A stretch of DNA of 64,000 nucleotides from Streptomyces ambofaciens ATCC 23877 (GCF_001267885.1 NZ_CP012382.1:6435001-6499000); one strand, 5' to 3'. Counted from the first letter of the stretch, positions 53,936-62,989 are shown. Notes: a model not told the origin generated them from the letters alone. Made by a program: numbers and translations.

Positions 53936-55354
53936 GTGAACGACGCGGAGAGTACGGCCGAAGCCATGATCTTCGACCTCGTGGACAGCATCGCTCGCCG
54001 GTCCCCGCCCGGCTGGCTGGAGATGAGCGCCGAGTTCGCCTTGGCCGGCAGCGCGCAGTCCATCGACATCACGCTGCACTACCCGGACACGACTCTCAGG
54101 GTCCAGCCCTCCCCGGTGGAGGTCGAACTGATCCGGAAGCAGCGCGGTGTCACCGCCACGACGGATGCCGGACCATGGTGGAGGATGTCGCTGGTGGTCA
54201 CCGCCGAGGGCGAGGCCGACGTCACCTACGACTATGGTGAGTCGCCCTTCCCGGAAGACCAGCTCTTCCCGCCGGAGGCCTATCGAGCGGATCTGGCGGA
54301 ACACCCCCGAAGAGACCTCCCGCTGTGGATGAACGCCTATGTCAATCATGGCGACCGGCAGTCGCGAAGTCCCCGCCGAGCGGCGAGGGAGGTGCGGGAG
54401 AACCGTGCGCGCAGCCGCTGGCCCCAGTTGACGGTGAACGAGTTCCCCGCCTTCCCCGAGATGTGGGCGCGGTGGGCGGTCATGTCGGCCGCGTTCGTCG
54501 CAGCCGGGTCGGAATGGGGGCCCCGGGTGGCTCCGGGGTTCGCCTGGTTCGAGGGAGCGGCACGCGGCGGAAGCACCCTGTACCGGTTGCCGGGCGACCG
54601 CGCGGTGCTGTCCGGCGGTGTGTGGAACGCTCCGTCGCTGGCCGCGGGCTATGCGACGGGACGCCTGCCCGACCTGTTCAGGGGGGCGCCGGAGTGGGTC
54701 GCCGATCCGGTCCTGAACCCGCGCGGCCGCCGGGGGCTGATGACGTTCTGCTACTGGTGGGAAGGAGGGTGCTGGTACCGGGGCGATTCGCCGACGGCCT
54801 CCGCATGCGCCAACGCGGTACCGGGCGTATGGACCGACCGTACCGTGGCCGATGTCATCGGCCGGCTGGCCGACGCCGACGGCTCCGAGGACATCGGACA
54901 GGCCGCCGAGGAACTGGTGTCGAGCGGACACCAGGGAACCGTCACCAGAGAAGCCCTCGTTCGCCTGCTCGGCGACGCCGACGCCCAAGACGTCGATGAC
55001 GCCCTGTTCCAGCTGTCGGTGGCGGGCGTCCAGTACTCCCTCCCCCCGGACGAGCTCCCCGAGGGGACGGCCCTGTCCCTGGCGCGCAAGCACGTCGAAC
55101 CGCCCGCGGGCTCGGCCAAGGGCCCTTCCGCGGACGCGTTCGAGGCGGAGAGACTCGGTACCGGCTGGAGGCTCTACGTGCCCGCGCCGGGGAGCACGAC
55201 CCCGGTGGGCCAGGTCGCCTACGTGGACGACGACGGCGACGGTCTGGCGGTGCCGTCGTCCGGCGCGGGAAGCGCCGCCCAGGTGATCGCTGCGTTCGAA
55301 CGACGCTTCCGCAGCCGCCACTCTCCCGGCGACGTGCCCCCTCCGGGCCCATAG
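53936..55354 (+). CDS. YezG-like immunity-domain protein with unknown C-terminal domains (cassette gene 3)
   Basis: 472 residues; GTG 53936 is preferred because GAGGGG stands 4-10 bp before it (GTG 53897, overlapping the previous stop, is the alternative). Residues about 1-135 have the YezG/DUF600 layout: AEAMIFDLVDSIARRSPPGWLEMSAEFAL, then WWRMSLVVTAEGEADVTYDYGESPF and ...DLPLWM; YezG proteins are immunity factors for secreted toxins. Residues about 165-300 (RAVLSGGVWNAPSLAAGYATGRLPDLFRG) and the remainder with GWRLYVPAPGS...VGQVAYVDDDGDG are unassigned. It may be a poly-immunity protein. Confidence 0.6.
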   Translation: MNDAESTAEAMIFDLVDSIARRSPPGWLEMSAEFALAGSAQSIDITLHYPDTTLRVQPSPVEVELIRKQRGVTATTDAGPWWRMSLVVTAEGEADVTYDYGESPFPEDQLFPPEAYRADLAEHPRRDLPLWMNAYVNHGDRQSRSPRRAAREVRENRARSRWPQLTVNEFPAFPEMWARWAVMSAAFVAAGSEWGPRVAPGFAWFEGAARGGSTLYRLPGDRAVLSGGVWNAPSLAAGYATGRLPDLFRGAPEWVADPVLNPRGRRGLMTFCYWWEGGCWYRGDSPTASACANAVPGVWTDRTVADVIGRLADADGSEDIGQAAEELVSSGHQGTVTREALVRLLGDADAQDVDDALFQLSVAGVQYSLPPDELPEGTALSLARKHVEPPAGSAKGPSADAFEAERLGTGWRLYVPAPGSTTPVGQVAYVDDDGDGLAVPSSGAGSAAQVIAAFERRFRSRHSPGDVPPPGP

Positions 55355-55494
55355 CCACCGCCCTGCCGCCGACGAGCGGACCGACCCCGCAACGGGTCAC
55401 ATCGAGGCGGTCACCGAGCCGCCCAGCGACTCCACGAATTCCGGGGAGCGGGAGTGGCGGGAGCACCGTCGGCGGACGCGGGCGACGCGGACGG

Positions 55495-56853
55495 TCAGGT
55501 GTCGGCGCCGACCCGGGGGGCGCCGGTCTCGGCCTCGGCGTCGGTGCGCGGGGCCGTCGTCCGGTCGCGGGAGTTGAGGATCGAGCGTGCCTTGTCGGTG
55601 TCGAGGTCCTTCTCCCACTTGCCGATCACGAGGGTGGCGACGGCGTTGCCGAGGACGTTGATGAAGACGCGGCCCTCGTTGAGGATGCGGTCGATGCCGA
55701 CGATCAGGGAGAGCGCGGCCAGCGGGATGTGGCCGACCGCGGTGACGGTGCTGGCCAGGACGATGAACGCGCCGCCCGCGATGCCCGCGGTGCCCTTGCT
55801 GGTGAGCATCATGACCCCGACCATGACCAGTTGCTGCTGCCAGGACAGGTCGACTCCCATGGCCTGACCCAGGAAGAGGGAGGCCATGGTGAGGTAGACC
55901 GCGGAACCGTCCAGGTTGAAGGAGAACCCGGAGGGGATGACGATGCCGACGACCGGCCGGCCGACGCCGAGGGTCTCCAGCTTGCGCACGAGCTGCGGCA
56001 GGACGGCTTCGCTGGAGCAGGTGCTCAGGGCGACGAGCAGCTCGGCCTTGAGGAAGCGCATCAGGCCGAACAGGCTCAGACGGCAGGCCCGCATGATGGC
56101 ACCGAGGACCACCAGGACGTAGACGACGCAGGTCGCGGTGAACAGGATGATCAGGTAGCCGAGCTGTTTGAGGCTCTCGGCGCCGTAGGTGGCGACCACG
56201 GTGGCCAGGGCGCCGAAGGTGCCCAGCGGTGCCAGCCACATCACCCAGCCCACGATGCGGAAGACGACGTCCGAGAGGGCCTTGATGCCGCGGGTCAGGG
56301 GCGCGCCGTCCTCGCCGGCCATGTTCAGGGCGACGCCGAAGACGATGGAGACCATGAGCGCGGCGAGGATGGCGTCACCGGTGATGGCGCCGAGCAGGGA
56401 GGTGGGGATCAAGGAGGAGATGAAGCCGGTGAAGGTGGCGTGCTCGGTGGCGGTCTCGGGCACGTCGGCGGCGTTCAGCGACGAGGGATCGACGTTCAGC
56501 CCGGCGCCGGGCTGGAAGATGTTGGCGACCACCAGCCCGATCAGCATGGACAGCAGCGACAGCACCAGGAAGTAGCCGATCGCCTTCACCCCGATCCGGC
56601 CCGCCTTGCGGAGGTTGTCCATGGAGGCGATGCCGGTGGTGACCACGCAGAAGACGACCGGGACGACGATCATCTTGACCAGGTCGATGAACCAGTCGTT
56701 GAGCGGCTTGAGTTCCTTGCCGAGCCCGGGGGCGAGGATACCGACGGCGATGCCGAGGACCGCGCCCAGTACGACCTGGAACCACAGCTCACGTATCAGA
56801 CGGTTCAGCCGTGACCGCTGCGGACGGCCGGCGGCAGTAGTGGTGGATGTCAT
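55495..56853 (-). CDS. dctA: C4-dicarboxylate transporter DctA
   Basis: 452 residues. Cation:dicarboxylate symporter of the DAACS (glutamate transporter) family with about 8 TM helices and two re-entrant loops. Landmarks: KMIVVPVVFCVVTTGIASMDN, ALSTCSSEAVLPQLVRKLETLGV, GFSFNLDGSAVYLTMASLFLGQAMGVDL and SKGTAGIAGGAFIVLASTV. It lies downstream of D-tartrate dehydratase on the same strand (173-bp gap), so tartrate as well as succinate, fumarate or malate is a plausible cargo. Confidence 0.93.
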   Translation of the reverse strand: MTSTTTAAGRPQRSRLNRLIRELWFQVVLGAVLGIAVGILAPGLGKELKPLNDWFIDLVKMIVVPVVFCVVTTGIASMDNLRKAGRIGVKAIGYFLVLSLLSMLIGLVVANIFQPGAGLNVDPSSLNAADVPETATEHATFTGFISSLIPTSLLGAITGDAILAALMVSIVFGVALNMAGEDGAPLTRGIKALSDVVFRIVGWVMWLAPLGTFGALATVVATYGAESLKQLGYLIILFTATCVVYVLVVLGAIMRACRLSLFGLMRFLKAELLVALSTCSSEAVLPQLVRKLETLGVGRPVVGIVIPSGFSFNLDGSAVYLTMASLFLGQAMGVDLSWQQQLVMVGVMMLTSKGTAGIAGGAFIVLASTVTAVGHIPLAALSLIVGIDRILNEGRVFINVLGNAVATLVIGKWEKDLDTDKARSILNSRDRTTAPRTDAEAETGAPRVGADT

Positions 56854-57026
56854 CGAGGGTGCTCCCTTGCACGACGATCGTGTCTGGCCCTGTCCCGTGG
56901 GGGGTGTGCGCGAGGGACGCGAAGCGGCTCGCGTCCCCCGGGGTCGTACGTGGCGCCTGGATGGAGCTGCGCCGGCGGACGGCGCCCGCCCGGTGGCGTG
57001 CGTGTCACGGTGCGGTGTGGCGGTGG

Positions 57027-58193
57027 TCAGCCGTGCAGGTCGCGCAGGACCTTGTAGAAGGCGGCCTTGGCCTCGAAGCCGATGCCGGGGATGTCGGTCA
57101 GGCCGACGCGGCTCCTCTCGACGACGGCGTCGTCGGCGAAGCCGCCGGTGGGCTGGAACTCGCCCGGGTAGGACTCGTTGCCGCCGAGCTTGAGGGCGGC
57201 GGCGATGTGCAGGGAGAACTGGTGGCCGCCGTGCGGGATGCAGCGCCGGGAGGACCAGCCGTGCTGCTTGAGCATGTCCTGGATGCGCAGGTACTCCACC
57301 AGGCCGTAGGAGAGCGCGGGGTCGAACTGGAGGGTGTCGCGGTCGGGGCGCATGCCGCCGTAGCGGATCAGGTTGCGGGCGTCCTGGAGGGAGAAGAGGT
57401 TCTCGCCGGTGGCGATGGCGCCGGCGTAGTGCTCGGCGACGGTGGCGTTGAGGCGGTAGTCGAGCGGGTCGCCGATCTCCTCGTACCAGAACAGGCCGTA
57501 CGGCTCGATCGCCCGGCCGTACTCCAGTGCCGTGTCGAGGTCGAAGCGGCCGTTGACGTCGACGGCGAGGCGTGAGCCGTCACCGCCGAGGACGTCGATG
57601 ACGGCCTCGATGCGGCGCAGGTCCTCGGCCAGGTCGGCGCCGCCGATCTTCATCTTGACGACGTCGTAGCCCAGGTCGAGGAAGCCGCGCATCTCGTCCT
57701 GGAGGTCGGACAGGGTCTTGCCGGGCGCGTAGTAACCGCCGGCGGCGTAGACGAACACGGAGTCGTCGGGCTGTCCGTCGCCGTAGCGCTCGGACAGGTA
57801 CCGGTACAGCGGCTTGCCCTCGATCTTGGAGGCGAGGTCGAACAGGGCCATGTCGACGACGCCGACGGCGACCGAGCGCTCGCCGTGGCCGCCGGGCTTC
57901 TCGTTGTTCATCATCACGTCCCACGCCCGGGCGTGGTCGAAGCGGCCCTGCTCGTCCAGGAGGGAGCCGGGCTCGGCAGCGGTCAGGCGGGGCAGGATCC
58001 GGCGGCGCAGGATCTCACCCGCGCTGTAGCGGCCGTTGGAGTTGAAGCCGTAGCCGACGACCGGCTTGCCGTCACGGACGACGTCGCTCTCGATCGCCAC
58101 GATCGAACAGTCCATGGAGCTGAAGTCGATCCAGGCGTTGCGGATCGACGAGCTGATCGGGACGACGCCCTCGTACACGTTGGTGATCTTCAC
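57027..58193 (-). CDS. tarD: D-tartrate dehydratase (enolase superfamily)
   Basis: 388 residues, GTG start. Follows TarD of Bradyrhizobium closely from the first strands (VPISSSIRNAWIDFSSM, VVGYGFNSNGRY, MMNNEKPGGHGERSVAVGVVDMALFD) to the end. Catalytic KxK in VVKMKIGG (about residue 180), metal ligands DVNGRF, YEEIGD and TGENLFS, and general acid His in IPHGGHQFSL (about residue 320). It dehydrates D-tartrate to oxaloacetate, making it a feeder to the citric acid cycle. Divergent from a GntR regulator. Confidence 0.9.
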   Translation of the reverse strand: MKITNVYEGVVPISSSIRNAWIDFSSMDCSIVAIESDVVRDGKPVVGYGFNSNGRYSAGEILRRRILPRLTAAEPGSLLDEQGRFDHARAWDVMMNNEKPGGHGERSVAVGVVDMALFDLASKIEGKPLYRYLSERYGDGQPDDSVFVYAAGGYYAPGKTLSDLQDEMRGFLDLGYDVVKMKIGGADLAEDLRRIEAVIDVLGGDGSRLAVDVNGRFDLDTALEYGRAIEPYGLFWYEEIGDPLDYRLNATVAEHYAGAIATGENLFSLQDARNLIRYGGMRPDRDTLQFDPALSYGLVEYLRIQDMLKQHGWSSRRCIPHGGHQFSLHIAAALKLGGNESYPGEFQPTGGFADDAVVERSRVGLTDIPGIGFEAKAAFYKVLRDLHG

Positions 58194-58205
58194 GACGACC
58201 CTTTC

Positions 58206-58223
58206 TCATATCTTATAAGTTGC
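58206..58223. promoter_or_regulatory. CTTATAAG palindrome between tarD and GntR gene
   Basis: CTTATAAG (58212-58219; AT-rich core ATATCTTATAAGTTG) is a rare AT palindrome in this GC-rich genome, 19 bp before the tarD start. It is a candidate FadR-subfamily operator and also holds a minus-strand -10-like TAAGAT. Confidence 0.55.
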
Positions 58224-58300
58224 GTCGGTGTTAGGCTGAGGGGCCGTGATGGGCACTGTCAAGGGGGGTGCACGCACCCAGGAAGGATTCACCGGGGGCG

Positions 58301-58984
58301 ATGACCAGTCCGAACCTCTTCGTCAGCAAAAGCGATCTGGCCTACGCGGAACTCCGCAGCCGCATCCTCACGGGAATCCTCCCGGCAGGCGCACGGCTGG
58401 CGCAGTACGACCTCGCCGAGTCCCTCAGCATGAGCATCACACCCCTGCGCGAGGCGATCCGCCGCCTCAGCAGCGAGGGCCTGCTGACCGTGGAGACCCA
58501 CCGCGACGTCCGGGTCTCCGCGATGAACTCCGAGGAGGCCCGCCAGCTGTTCGAGGTCCGCCTGTCCCTGGACCCGACCGCCGCCGAACTCGCGGCGCTG
58601 CGGCGCACCGACGAGGACATCGCGACCATGCGCGCCGCCGTCGGCAGGCTGCTGCCCGTCACGCGGCAGTGGGGCGAGGAGGCACTCACCGCCCACCGCG
58701 CCTTCCACCAGGCCCTGTACCGGGCCTCCCACAACGACGTCCTCGTCAAGCTCCTGGACGACCTGTGGGACAAGTCCGACCGCTACCGACGCCTCGGTCT
58801 CGAACTCCCGCCCGGCGACGAACCCCGCACCCGCGACCTGCAAGAACACCACCAGCTCGTCGACCTCGTCGAGGAGGGACGGAGTGTCGAGGCAGGCCGG
58901 CTGATGCGCGAGCACATCACCCACAGCCTCACCGCCACCGCCATCAGCGCCCTGGAGGACCGCGAAGGCGCCCGCACGGGCTGA
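58301..58984 (+). CDS. GntR/FadR-subfamily regulator (FCD domain)
   Basis: 227 residues from MTSPNLFVSKSDLAY (ATG 58301; a GTG at 58268 is also in frame but sits too close to the G-rich stretch). Winged helix about 8-75 (LAYAELRSRILTGILPAGARLAQYDLAESLSMSITPLREAIRRLSSEGLL). FCD domain about 85-215 with its metal-ligand residues in TAHRAFHQALYRASHN and EHHQLVDLVEEG. Likely regulates tarD and dctA in response to a dicarboxylate. Confidence 0.9.
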   Translation: MTSPNLFVSKSDLAYAELRSRILTGILPAGARLAQYDLAESLSMSITPLREAIRRLSSEGLLTVETHRDVRVSAMNSEEARQLFEVRLSLDPTAAELAALRRTDEDIATMRAAVGRLLPVTRQWGEEALTAHRAFHQALYRASHNDVLVKLLDDLWDKSDRYRRLGLELPPGDEPRTRDLQEHHQLVDLVEEGRSVEAGRLMREHITHSLTATAISALEDREGARTG

Positions 58985-59056
58985 GGTGCTGACGAGCCGC
59001 CGCCCTCCCCGCCGGCCCCACAGCACGAAGGGCCGGGGCAGAGCACGGCGGGCCCC

Positions 59057-59842
59057 TCAGCTGTGCGGCTCTTCGGGGAAGAACGTCACCTGCGGAGCGC
59101 CCGTGCGCGGGTGGACGGCGACTTCCGCGGCCACTCCGTAGACCTCGGCCAGGAGCCGCGGGGTGAGGATCTCGGCGGGTGGGCCGGAGGCGAAGACCTC
59201 GCCGGCGTGCAGGACGTACAGGCGGTCGCACCAGTAGGCGGCCAGGTTGAGGTCGTGCAGGGCGAGCAGCACGGTGGCGGGCAGGCGGCGCAGGGTGCCG
59301 AGCACGGACAGCTGGTGCCGGATGTCGAGGTGGTTGGTGGGTTCGTCGAGGACGAGGAGGGTGGGCTGCTGGGCGAGGGCGCGCGCGATGAGCACGCGCC
59401 GGCGCTCGCCGCCGGAGAGCCGGTCGAAGGGGCGGTCGGCCAGGTGGACGGCGTCGACCGCGAGGAGCGCGGAGTCGATGATCTCGGCGTCCTCGGGGGT
59501 GTCACCGGCGAGAAGGCGTTTGTGCGGGGTGCGGCCCATGGCGACGACCTCGCGGACGGCGAGGTCGAAGTCGGCCGCCGAGTCCTGGACCACCGCCGCC
59601 ACGGTACGGGCCAGTTGGCGCACCGGCAGCGACCAGGCGTCGCTACCGTCGACGCGGACCCGGCCGGTGTCCGGGCGCAGGACGCGGTAGACGCTGCGCA
59701 GGAGGCTGGACTTGCCGCTGCCGTTGGGGCCCACGAGCCCGATGGTCTCGCCCGGACGGGCGGTCAGGGAGACGTCGCGCACCAGGTGGCGGGCTCCGGC
59801 GGTGAGCGTGACGCCGTCGACGCTCAGGTCGGTCGCCGTCAT
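59057..59842 (-). CDS. btuD: Vitamin B12 (or siderophore-type) ABC importer ATPase
   Basis: 261 residues. Walker A GPNGSGKSSLL, Q-loop VVQDSAADFDL, signature LSGGERRR, Walker B LLVLDEPTNHLD, switch ALHDLNLA: the FecE/BtuD type. Its ATG overlaps the permease stop by 4 bp. Third gene of a btuFCD-like operon behind a cobalamin riboswitch, so cobalamin is the inferred cargo. Confidence 0.88.
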   Translation of the reverse strand: MTATDLSVDGVTLTAGARHLVRDVSLTARPGETIGLVGPNGSGKSSLLRSVYRVLRPDTGRVRVDGSDAWSLPVRQLARTVAAVVQDSAADFDLAVREVVAMGRTPHKRLLAGDTPEDAEIIDSALLAVDAVHLADRPFDRLSGGERRRVLIARALAQQPTLLVLDEPTNHLDIRHQLSVLGTLRRLPATVLLALHDLNLAAYWCDRLYVLHAGEVFASGPPAEILTPRLLAEVYGVAAEVAVHPRTGAPQVTFFPEEPHS

Positions 59843-60954
59843 GCCGCTCCTCGGTCGGTGCCGCGCCGGGCGTCCCGGCGCATCAGCCACAGGAAGAACG
59901 GCCCGCCGCACAGGGCCGTGAGCACGCCGACGGGTATCTCCATCGGGGCGGCGACCGTCCGTGCGGCGATGTCGGCCCAGATGAGGAAGACCGCCCCGCC
60001 GAGTGCCGCCGTCGGCAGGACCCTGCGGTGGTCGCCGCCGACGAACAGGCGCACGATGTGGGGCATCATCAGGCCGACGAAGCCGATCGGTCCGGCCGCC
60101 GCGACGAGCACGCCCGTGACGAGGGAGAGCAGGACGAACAGCCGGGCGCGGAAGCGGGCCACGTCCAGGCCCATGGTGGTGGCGGACTCCTCGCCGGCCA
60201 GCAGCAGGTTCAGGTTGCGTGCCTGGACCATGAGGACGCCGACACCGAGCAGCAGAGCCGTGCTCGGCAGCCACAGGGTGCCCCAGTCGACGCCGCCGAG
60301 GCCGCCGAGGGTCCAGGCGAGGACCGCGCGGGCCTCGTTGCCCCGGCCGGTGGTGAGCAGCAGCAGGTCGAGGACCGCGGTGAGCACCGCCGCGATCGCC
60401 ACCCCGGACAGCACCAGCCGCGACGAGGTGATGCGGCCACCGGTGCGCGCGCCGGCGTACACGAGCAGGAGCGCGCCGAGGGCGCCCACGAAGGCGGCCG
60501 CCGACAGGGAGAGCGGCCCGAAGAGGGTGACTCCGAACACGATCACGACGACCGCGCCGAGGGACGCGCCGGAGGAGACGCCCAGCAGGTAGGGCTCGGC
60601 GAGGGGGTTGCGCACCAGGGCCTGGAGGGCGGTGCCGATCACCGCCAGGCCGGCGCCGGTGACCGCACCGAGCAGTACCCGCGGCGCCCGCACGTCCAGC
60701 ACGATGGTCTCCCGGGCCCGCGACCAGTCCGGTTCCCGCTGGTCGGCACCCAGCGCGTGCGTCACGATGCCCCACACCTCGCCGGGCGGCACCTGGACGG
60801 AGCCGATCGCAAGGCCCGCCGTGGCGGAGACGAGCAGCAGGGCGGTGAGTACGAGCAGCGTGACCGCCCATCTCGTACGGCCCGCCCCTGGCTCGCCGGA
60901 CTTCCGCGGCCGCACCGTCCGCTCGTCGTACGGCCCGGTGGCGGTCTGGGTCAC
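59839..60954 (-). CDS. btuC: Vitamin B12 ABC importer permease (FecCD/BtuC family)
   Basis: 371 residues, GTG overlapping the binding-protein stop. About 10 TM helices of the FecCD family: RAPRVLLGAVTGAGLAVIGTALQALVRNPLAEPYLLGVSSGASLGAV, TMGLDVARFRA and GPIGFVGLMMPHIVRLFVGGDHR, with the EAA-like loop for the ATPase. Substrate inferred as a cobamide from the upstream riboswitch. Confidence 0.9.
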   Translation of the reverse strand: MTQTATGPYDERTVRPRKSGEPGAGRTRWAVTLLVLTALLLVSATAGLAIGSVQVPPGEVWGIVTHALGADQREPDWSRARETIVLDVRAPRVLLGAVTGAGLAVIGTALQALVRNPLAEPYLLGVSSGASLGAVVVIVFGVTLFGPLSLSAAAFVGALGALLLVYAGARTGGRITSSRLVLSGVAIAAVLTAVLDLLLLTTGRGNEARAVLAWTLGGLGGVDWGTLWLPSTALLLGVGVLMVQARNLNLLLAGEESATTMGLDVARFRARLFVLLSLVTGVLVAAAGPIGFVGLMMPHIVRLFVGGDHRRVLPTAALGGAVFLIWADIAARTVAAPMEIPVGVLTALCGGPFFLWLMRRDARRGTDRGAA

Positions 60955-61979
60955 CGGAAGCTCTCGGGGTGCAGCCCGCGAGCCAGATCCTCGACCGCGT
61001 AGGCCGAGCGGATGCCGACCAGCGTGGCGGTCAGCGGCAGGACGACGAACCGCTTGTTCCTGACGGCCGGTACGTCGGCGAGCGCGGGCTGGGAGAGCAG
61101 GAACCTCTTCTTCTCCTCGACGCTGCCGGCACCGGCGTAGTCGTAGAGGGCGATGACTTCCGGCCTGCGCTCGACGACCTGCTCCCAGGAGACGTCACCG
61201 AAGACGTCGTCGAGGTCGGCGAAGACGTTCGTGCCGCCGGCCGACCGGATCAGCTCGGTGCCCAGGCTCCTGCCGCCCGCGGTGAAGGCGCTCTTGTCGC
61301 CGCTGTCGTAGACGAAGACGGACACCTCGGGCTCGCCCTCGACCTGGCCGGCGGCCTCGTCGACGCGGCCTTCGAGATCGGCGACCAGTGCGTCGGCCCG
61401 GTCCGGGACACCGAAGATCTCGCCGATGGTGCGGATCTCGTCGTAGGTGTCCTTCATCGTCACCCGCTTCCTGCCGCAGTACTCGCGGTTGAGGTAGGTG
61501 TCGATGCCGGCGTCGGTGAACGCCGTGCGGGAGCGGCCCTCGTTCTCGGCGAAGGCGCTGCCGTAGCCGCCGTAGACGAAGTCGGGTTCGGCCTCCAGGA
61601 TCCTCTCGAACGACGGCTCCCTCTCCGCCAGTTCGGGGATCGCCTCGTAGTCCTTCCGCAGCTCGGGCAGGACGGCGGAGTCGGGGAAGGCCGTGCCGAC
61701 CATGCGGTCCTTCAGGCCGAGGGCGAGCATGAGCTCCGCCGGGTGCTGGTGGATGGTGACCACCCGCGCCGGAGGCTCGTCGTACGTCGTCCTCACACCG
61801 CAGTTGTCGATGGTGACCGGGAAGCCCGCGGGTACGGCCGTGGAGGCCTTCGCGTCCCCACCGCTCCCGTCGGACGACGCACCGCAGCCGGCGGTCAGCA
61901 GCACTGAGGAGAGAGCCATGGCAGCGGCCGTGGCACGGAGGAACACCCGTGTGCGGGCAGGGTCGAACAGCTGGGACAC
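60951..61979 (-). CDS. btuF: Vitamin B12 ABC importer substrate-binding lipoprotein
   Basis: 342 residues, GTG with an exact AGGAGG 4-5 bp upstream. Lipoprotein signal LSSVLLTAGCGASS. Helical-backbone (BtuF/FhuD-like) binding fold: PARVVTIHQHPAELMLALGLKDRMVGTAFPDS ... EPDFVYGGYGSAF ... FGDVSWEQVVERRPEVIALYDY ... RNKRFVVLPLTATLVGIRSAYAVEDLA. First gene behind the cobalamin riboswitch; its ribosome site is the probable control target. Confidence 0.88.
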   Translation of the reverse strand: MSQLFDPARTRVFLRATAAAMALSSVLLTAGCGASSDGSGGDAKASTAVPAGFPVTIDNCGVRTTYDEPPARVVTIHQHPAELMLALGLKDRMVGTAFPDSAVLPELRKDYEAIPELAEREPSFERILEAEPDFVYGGYGSAFAENEGRSRTAFTDAGIDTYLNREYCGRKRVTMKDTYDEIRTIGEIFGVPDRADALVADLEGRVDEAAGQVEGEPEVSVFVYDSGDKSAFTAGGRSLGTELIRSAGGTNVFADLDDVFGDVSWEQVVERRPEVIALYDYAGAGSVEEKKRFLLSQPALADVPAVRNKRFVVLPLTATLVGIRSAYAVEDLARGLHPESFR

Positions 61980-62014
61980 GTGAAGCCTCCTGGAGTCCGC
62001 GCTCCTTGGGACGG

Positions 62015-62195
62015 GCCCGCGACGGACCAGTGTCCTGACTCCCGGATCGACGTTCCCCCCGCCTTCCCGCGCGGTGCGCAGTGGCATGTCGGAGGGGCGC
62101 TCCCCGGTCACAGTGGCGGGACCGTGCCGGATTCGCACCGGCTTCCTGTCTCCCGTCGCGGCGATGACCAGGTGATCCTACGTTTCCCCGAGCCG
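62015..62195 (-). promoter_or_regulatory. Cobalamin riboswitch
   Basis: On the minus strand the B12-box core GCCACTG (62117-62111) is embedded in the classical junction: GGAAGCCGGTGCGAATCCGG upstream of it, then CACGGTCCCGCCACTGTGACC. Downstream paired elements run to about 62015, followed by the AGGAGG ribosome site of btuF. Adenosylcobalamin binding should shut translation of the importer. Exact ends are approximate. Confidence 0.92.
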
Positions 62196-62239
62196 CCGGC
62201 AAAGGGCGTGCGGACCCGGCCGCACGCCCCGCTCCTCCC

Positions 62240-62989
62240 TCAGGCCTCACGGACCGCCCGAAGCACCAGCCGCTCGGCGTTCTCGTCGTAGGGGCGTCCG
62301 TCGAACCCGCCGAAGACCTCCACGCGGCCGAACCCCGCCTCCTCGGCCATCCGCCGCAGCTCCACCGCGCTGTACACGAACCAGGTCAGGGTGGCCCGCG
62401 TCACCCGTTCGCCCCGGACCAGCACCCAGTCGCTGCGCAGCCGCGCCCACTCGTCCAGCACGGTGTCGGTCTGCACCATCAGGTCCTCGCCCCGGCGCAC
62501 CACCTTGGGCGGGGTGACCCTGCGCGCCAGGAGCTCCTTCCCGGCGAGGTCCAGGACGAGCGTGCCGCCGGGTGCCAGGCAGGTGTGCATGGTGCGCAGC
62601 ACGCGGGCGTTGTCGGCGGGATCCTCGAAGTACCCGAAGGAGGTGAACATGTTGAGGACGACGTCGAAGCCGCCCGGCGCCTCGTACTCGCGGGCGTCGG
62701 CCCGCACGTACGTCACGTCGGCACCGGCGTCGGCCGACCGCTTGCGCGCGCGGTCCAGCATGGCCGGGCTCAGGTCGACTCCGGTCACGCGGTGACCGCG
62801 GCGGGCGAGCGGCACGGTGAACACCCCCGGCCCGCAGCACAGGTCGAGCACGCGTGACCCCCCGGCGAGGGCGAGCAGGGGAGAGGTGTCCAGCAGCTCC
62901 TCGGCCTGCTCGTAGCGCTGCTCGGAGAAGAGGAAGTCGTGGAACTCGGTCCAGAAGTCATCGTCCTGGAATCCGCCCGTCCGTGTCAT
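62240..62989 (-). CDS. Class I SAM-dependent methyltransferase
   Basis: 249 residues. Motif I VLDLCCGPGVFTVPLA (about residue 46), GVDLSPAMLDRAR, VRADAREY and FDVVLNMFTSFGYFED. This is a small-molecule methyltransferase of the Methyltransf_11/25 type. Its start lies inside the 3' end of the preceding MFS gene (32-bp overlap), implying co-expression with a transporter. Substrate unknown. Confidence 0.88.
   Translation of the reverse strand: MTRTGGFQDDDFWTEFHDFLFSEQRYEQAEELLDTSPLLALAGGSRVLDLCCGPGVFTVPLARRGHRVTGVDLSPAMLDRARKRSADAGADVTYVRADAREYEAPGGFDVVLNMFTSFGYFEDPADNARVLRTMHTCLAPGGTLVLDLAGKELLARRVTPPKVVRRGEDLMVQTDTVLDEWARLRSDWVLVRGERVTRATLTWFVYSAVELRRMAEEAGFGRVEVFGGFDGRPYDENAERLVLRAVREA

Noticed and set aside
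57027..58193. Mandelate racemase
   Set aside because: The KxK, DVNGRF and HGGHQ context and the N-terminus match D-tartrate dehydratase much better.
59057..61979. Iron-siderophore importer linked to the NIS synthetases
   Set aside because: The operon is led by a clear cobalamin riboswitch, so B12 is the better substrate; the NIS genes are also 33 kb away.
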